Origin: Rhizophagus sp. LPA8_4_AMF
Lineage: Eukaryota > Glomeromycota > Glomeromycetes > Glomerales > Glomeraceae
Reading direction: 5' to 3'
Assembly: GCA_021464525.1 (NCBI GenBank)
Contig: JADRCO010001149.1
Coordinates: forward strand, 1-22,026
Length of the DNA: 22,026 nt
Of the stretch, positions 20,201-22,026 are shown piece after piece (position 1 is the first letter of the stretch; every line of letters begins with the position of its first letter). The notes beneath the pieces are model-generated. The model searched no databases, was not told the origin of the DNA, and saw only the letters and a list, made by a program, of their open reading frames with translations. The translations under genes were made by a program, and so were the position numbers.

Positions 20201-20458
20201 CTCATGTTGATCACTTTTACGGACGCGAAAATTGAGTAAACATCTGCAAGAGACGTAGATATTTGGTTAAGGTTATAAATTTTATCAATCTTTTGCTTCT
20301 TTAATTTTTTCTTTTTTTTTTATGTAGAATTTAATTTATTTTTAGTACTACTGTATGCTAGAGTCCTTGGTCCGAAGACAGGACAATTCAAGGAATTGGA
20401 CAATTATGAAGAACTAAAATTTTATTAATTATTATTACGTGAAAGTGATCAATATGAG
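20201..20458. repeat. 258 bp segment bounded by 21 bp inverted repeats
   Basis: CTCATGTTGATCACTTTTACG (20201-20221) is mirrored by 20438-20458, whose reverse complement differs at two positions. Just outside the right arm lies GGTGCACAAAATTAATGGGG (20457 on), a word resembling DNA-transposon terminal repeats. Inside, a plus frame reads RVLGPKTGQFKELDNYEELK before a stop at about 20426, preceded by a TTTTTAG acceptor-like word. It may be a decayed DNA element. No target duplication was identified. Confidence 0.45.
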
Positions 20459-20890
20459 GTGCACAAAATTAATGGGGATTGGGGACAACCATTTATAAAA
20501 ATTCTTATTGAAAATATTTATATTAAAAAATGATATTTTTATATATTTTAATATTTTGAATACTAGAAACCATCGGAAAAAGTAAGTTTGATTGCCTATC
20601 GCTATATTAATATTGCTCCTGCTGCGCCATACTGCTTCTGTTTGACTTTTCTTTAAAATGTATTTCCGCTCGTATCGATTTATATTTGTGCTGGGTTTTG
20701 ACCGAAATTTTTTTTACCAAACCTAAACTTTTTAATATATTTATAATTTGTTCAGTTCTTATTTCCATCTTGACGAAAGTAAACCAATTACTAGGACTAT
20801 TTTCTGGAAATTTAAATATACTTGAACTCTTCCAGACACAGGGATAACCATTTGTGGGTTTCTAAAAGTGTTTAATGATTATATTTTTTT
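20459..20890. other. Non-coding spacer
   Basis: One isolated CTGCGCCAT copy (20622-20630) matches the cluster at 3917-4103. Otherwise nothing is supported. Confidence 0.45.
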
Positions 20891-20920
20891 AATTCATTTT
20901 GTAGCTTCTTCTAAATCTTT
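20891..20920 (-). pseudogene. Short Sel1-repeat remnant
   Basis: The minus strand reads KDLEEATK, stop, I. This matches the last Sel1 unit of the intact gene (KNFKEATKWF) with TGG mutated to TGA. It is only about 30 bp, on the upstream side of the live gene, so it is a possible trace of a second decayed paralogue. Confidence 0.4.
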
Positions 20921-21025
20921 ATTTTATATGTAATTTACGGGCTCACCTTACTACATAAAATAAAAGAAACCAGGAATTGCAAAATATCTTAATATCATAT
21001 TATTTATATCTTTTGAACGATAAAG

Positions 21026-21560
21026 TATATATATTGTAATCTGTTGGTGATGTATATATTGTTGTATTGATGAGGTGATTTGTTATGAGTTCGTGTAATT
21101 TTTTTGTAACGGTGAAGTATATCTCTTTTGTAACGATGAAGCATATATTGTTGTATTCTGTTGGTAACGATGATATGTATATTTGTTACGATTTCGTATA
21201 AATTTTTTGTAACGATGATATACTGTATAATATTTGATGTCTGTTTATATTTGTTCTAACAATAATGTAGTAACAATAAAGTATAAATTTCATTACATGC
21301 AGTGTGCTTTTTGGTAACAATGATCCCATATATATTATCATTATACTTCGTGAAAGTAAAAATTACGATAAGTATAAATTTTTGGGCAATAATGATCATA
21401 TATTTTTGTCACGGTGTAGTACAAATTAATTAAAGCGATGAAAGTGTAAATTTTGTTACATGTGGTGTACTTTTGGTAACAATAATCGCATATTTTTGTA
21501 CGTATATTTTTTTGTAATGAAGATGTATATATTGTCATAATTTGTTGGTAATGGTGATGT
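21026..21560. repeat. Degenerate minisatellite with TAACGATGA/TATATTTTTG words
   Basis: Words such as GTAACGATGA, GGTAACAATGAT, AAGTATATATTG and TGTTGGTAA recur irregularly. A larger duplication is visible: AAAGTATAAATTTCATTACATG with GGTAACAATGATCCCATAT (21278-21332), compared with GAAAGTGTAAATTTTGTTAC and GGTAACAATAATCGCATAT (21439-21493), offset about 160 bp. The open frame at 21341-21538 on the minus strand is a by-product. Confidence 0.7.
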
Positions 21561-21599
21561 ATATCTATCGATTATCATGTAAAAAAGATATGGTTGAAT

Positions 21600-21632
21600 A
21601 CTTTTATTTTTATTTTTATTTTTTTTTTCTAT
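21600..21632. repeat. CTTTTATTTTTATTTTT low-complexity tract
   Basis: Imperfect ATTTTT hexamers ending in a T run. Confidence 0.7.
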
Positions 21633-21724
21633 CAAAAGGCGCGATCATATTTATTGATAATAATGCTAAAGTAATACAATAAATTTACAAAAAGTAAAAT
21701 AAAAATAAAGTATTCTAATGAAAA

Positions 21725-21920
21725 TTAAGCATTACCAACTAACTGCCCCTCTGAAACCAGAAAGGACCAACCAGTCACCTCAAAATCAAAGGTGACTTAC
21801 GTCATGAAAGACTTAAAAATTTGACCAATGACCTCCCCATTCAAACACCAAGCTACTCCAAAAAGCCCATCTTGAACGCAGAACCTTTTCTAGTTTAACC
21901 GAAGTCAATTTAGAATTATT
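21725..21920. other. GC-richer island, possible dispersed repeat
   Basis: Composition changes sharply to mixed sequence with CCAACTAACTGCCCCTCTG and CCAACCAGTCACC. A perfect hairpin is GTCACCT (21774-21780) with AGGTGAC (21790-21796). On the minus strand a frame ending SRWAFWSSLVFEWGGHWSNF is open for about 50 codons but has no ATG and begins after a stop, so it is not annotated as a gene. It is probably part of a repeat, or an exon of something beyond the window edge. Confidence 0.4.
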
Positions 21921-22026
21921 AACTGAATGTTTCTTCCTTTTACTAATACCATTTTTACATTCAAATTCTACTGTTTAGTATTCCTATATTCCCATATAAG
22001 AATTTTAAAATCTAAAACAATTTTAG

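Overview
The window looks like a gene-poor, very AT-rich piece of a eukaryotic nuclear genome. The best fit is an arbuscular mycorrhizal fungus of the Rhizophagus type (Glomeromycotina). Three things point there: long A/T homopolymer runs and microsatellites throughout; two intact intronless genes of families strongly expanded in these fungi (an F-box/LRR-like protein and a Sel1-repeat protein); and many small repeats and decayed gene copies. This is inference from composition and family content. No species marker such as rDNA is present, and I found no convincing tRNA, rRNA or CRISPR.

Layout. 117-1422 is a tandem satellite of about 258-271 bp units. One unit carries a 132 bp MITE-like insertion (753-884), and a neighbouring unit preserves the empty site. 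1423-6642 is essentially non-coding, with A/T runs, a cluster of CTGCGCCAT motifs (3917-4103) and small minisatellites (5257-5341, 5477-5511). 6643-8025 (minus) is the F-box/LRR-like gene. 8026-12560 is non-coding, with CAA, TA and poly-T tracts and a GACATTTGC-type minisatellite (11867-12052). 12594-13745 is a regular 185 bp satellite of seven copies, the last ones essentially identical, fading into degenerate copies up to about 14560. Next comes a GC-richer foldable island (14590-14670) whose hairpin resembles the 5' part of U2 snRNA. 14950-16440 is a coding-like but broken tract, mostly minus strand, containing half of a Myb/SANT-like DNA-binding domain.

17405-17910 is a decayed Sel1-repeat paralogue interrupted by a 117 bp Tc1/mariner-type MITE (17705-17821, TA target duplication). 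18636-19928 (minus) is the intact Sel1-repeat gene. A further short Sel1 remnant lies at 20891-20920. The right end holds a 21 bp inverted-repeat pair (20201-20458), a degenerate minisatellite region (21026-21560) and a GC-richer island (21725-21920).

The two intact genes are not an operon and show no functional link. The clearest story is genome turnover: Sel1 gene birth and decay, MITE insertions that can be placed in order, and local satellite expansion. I found nothing that clearly amounts to a new defence or metabolic system. The most unusual signals are the 185 bp satellite, the MITE with its natural empty-site control, and the U2-like structured island.
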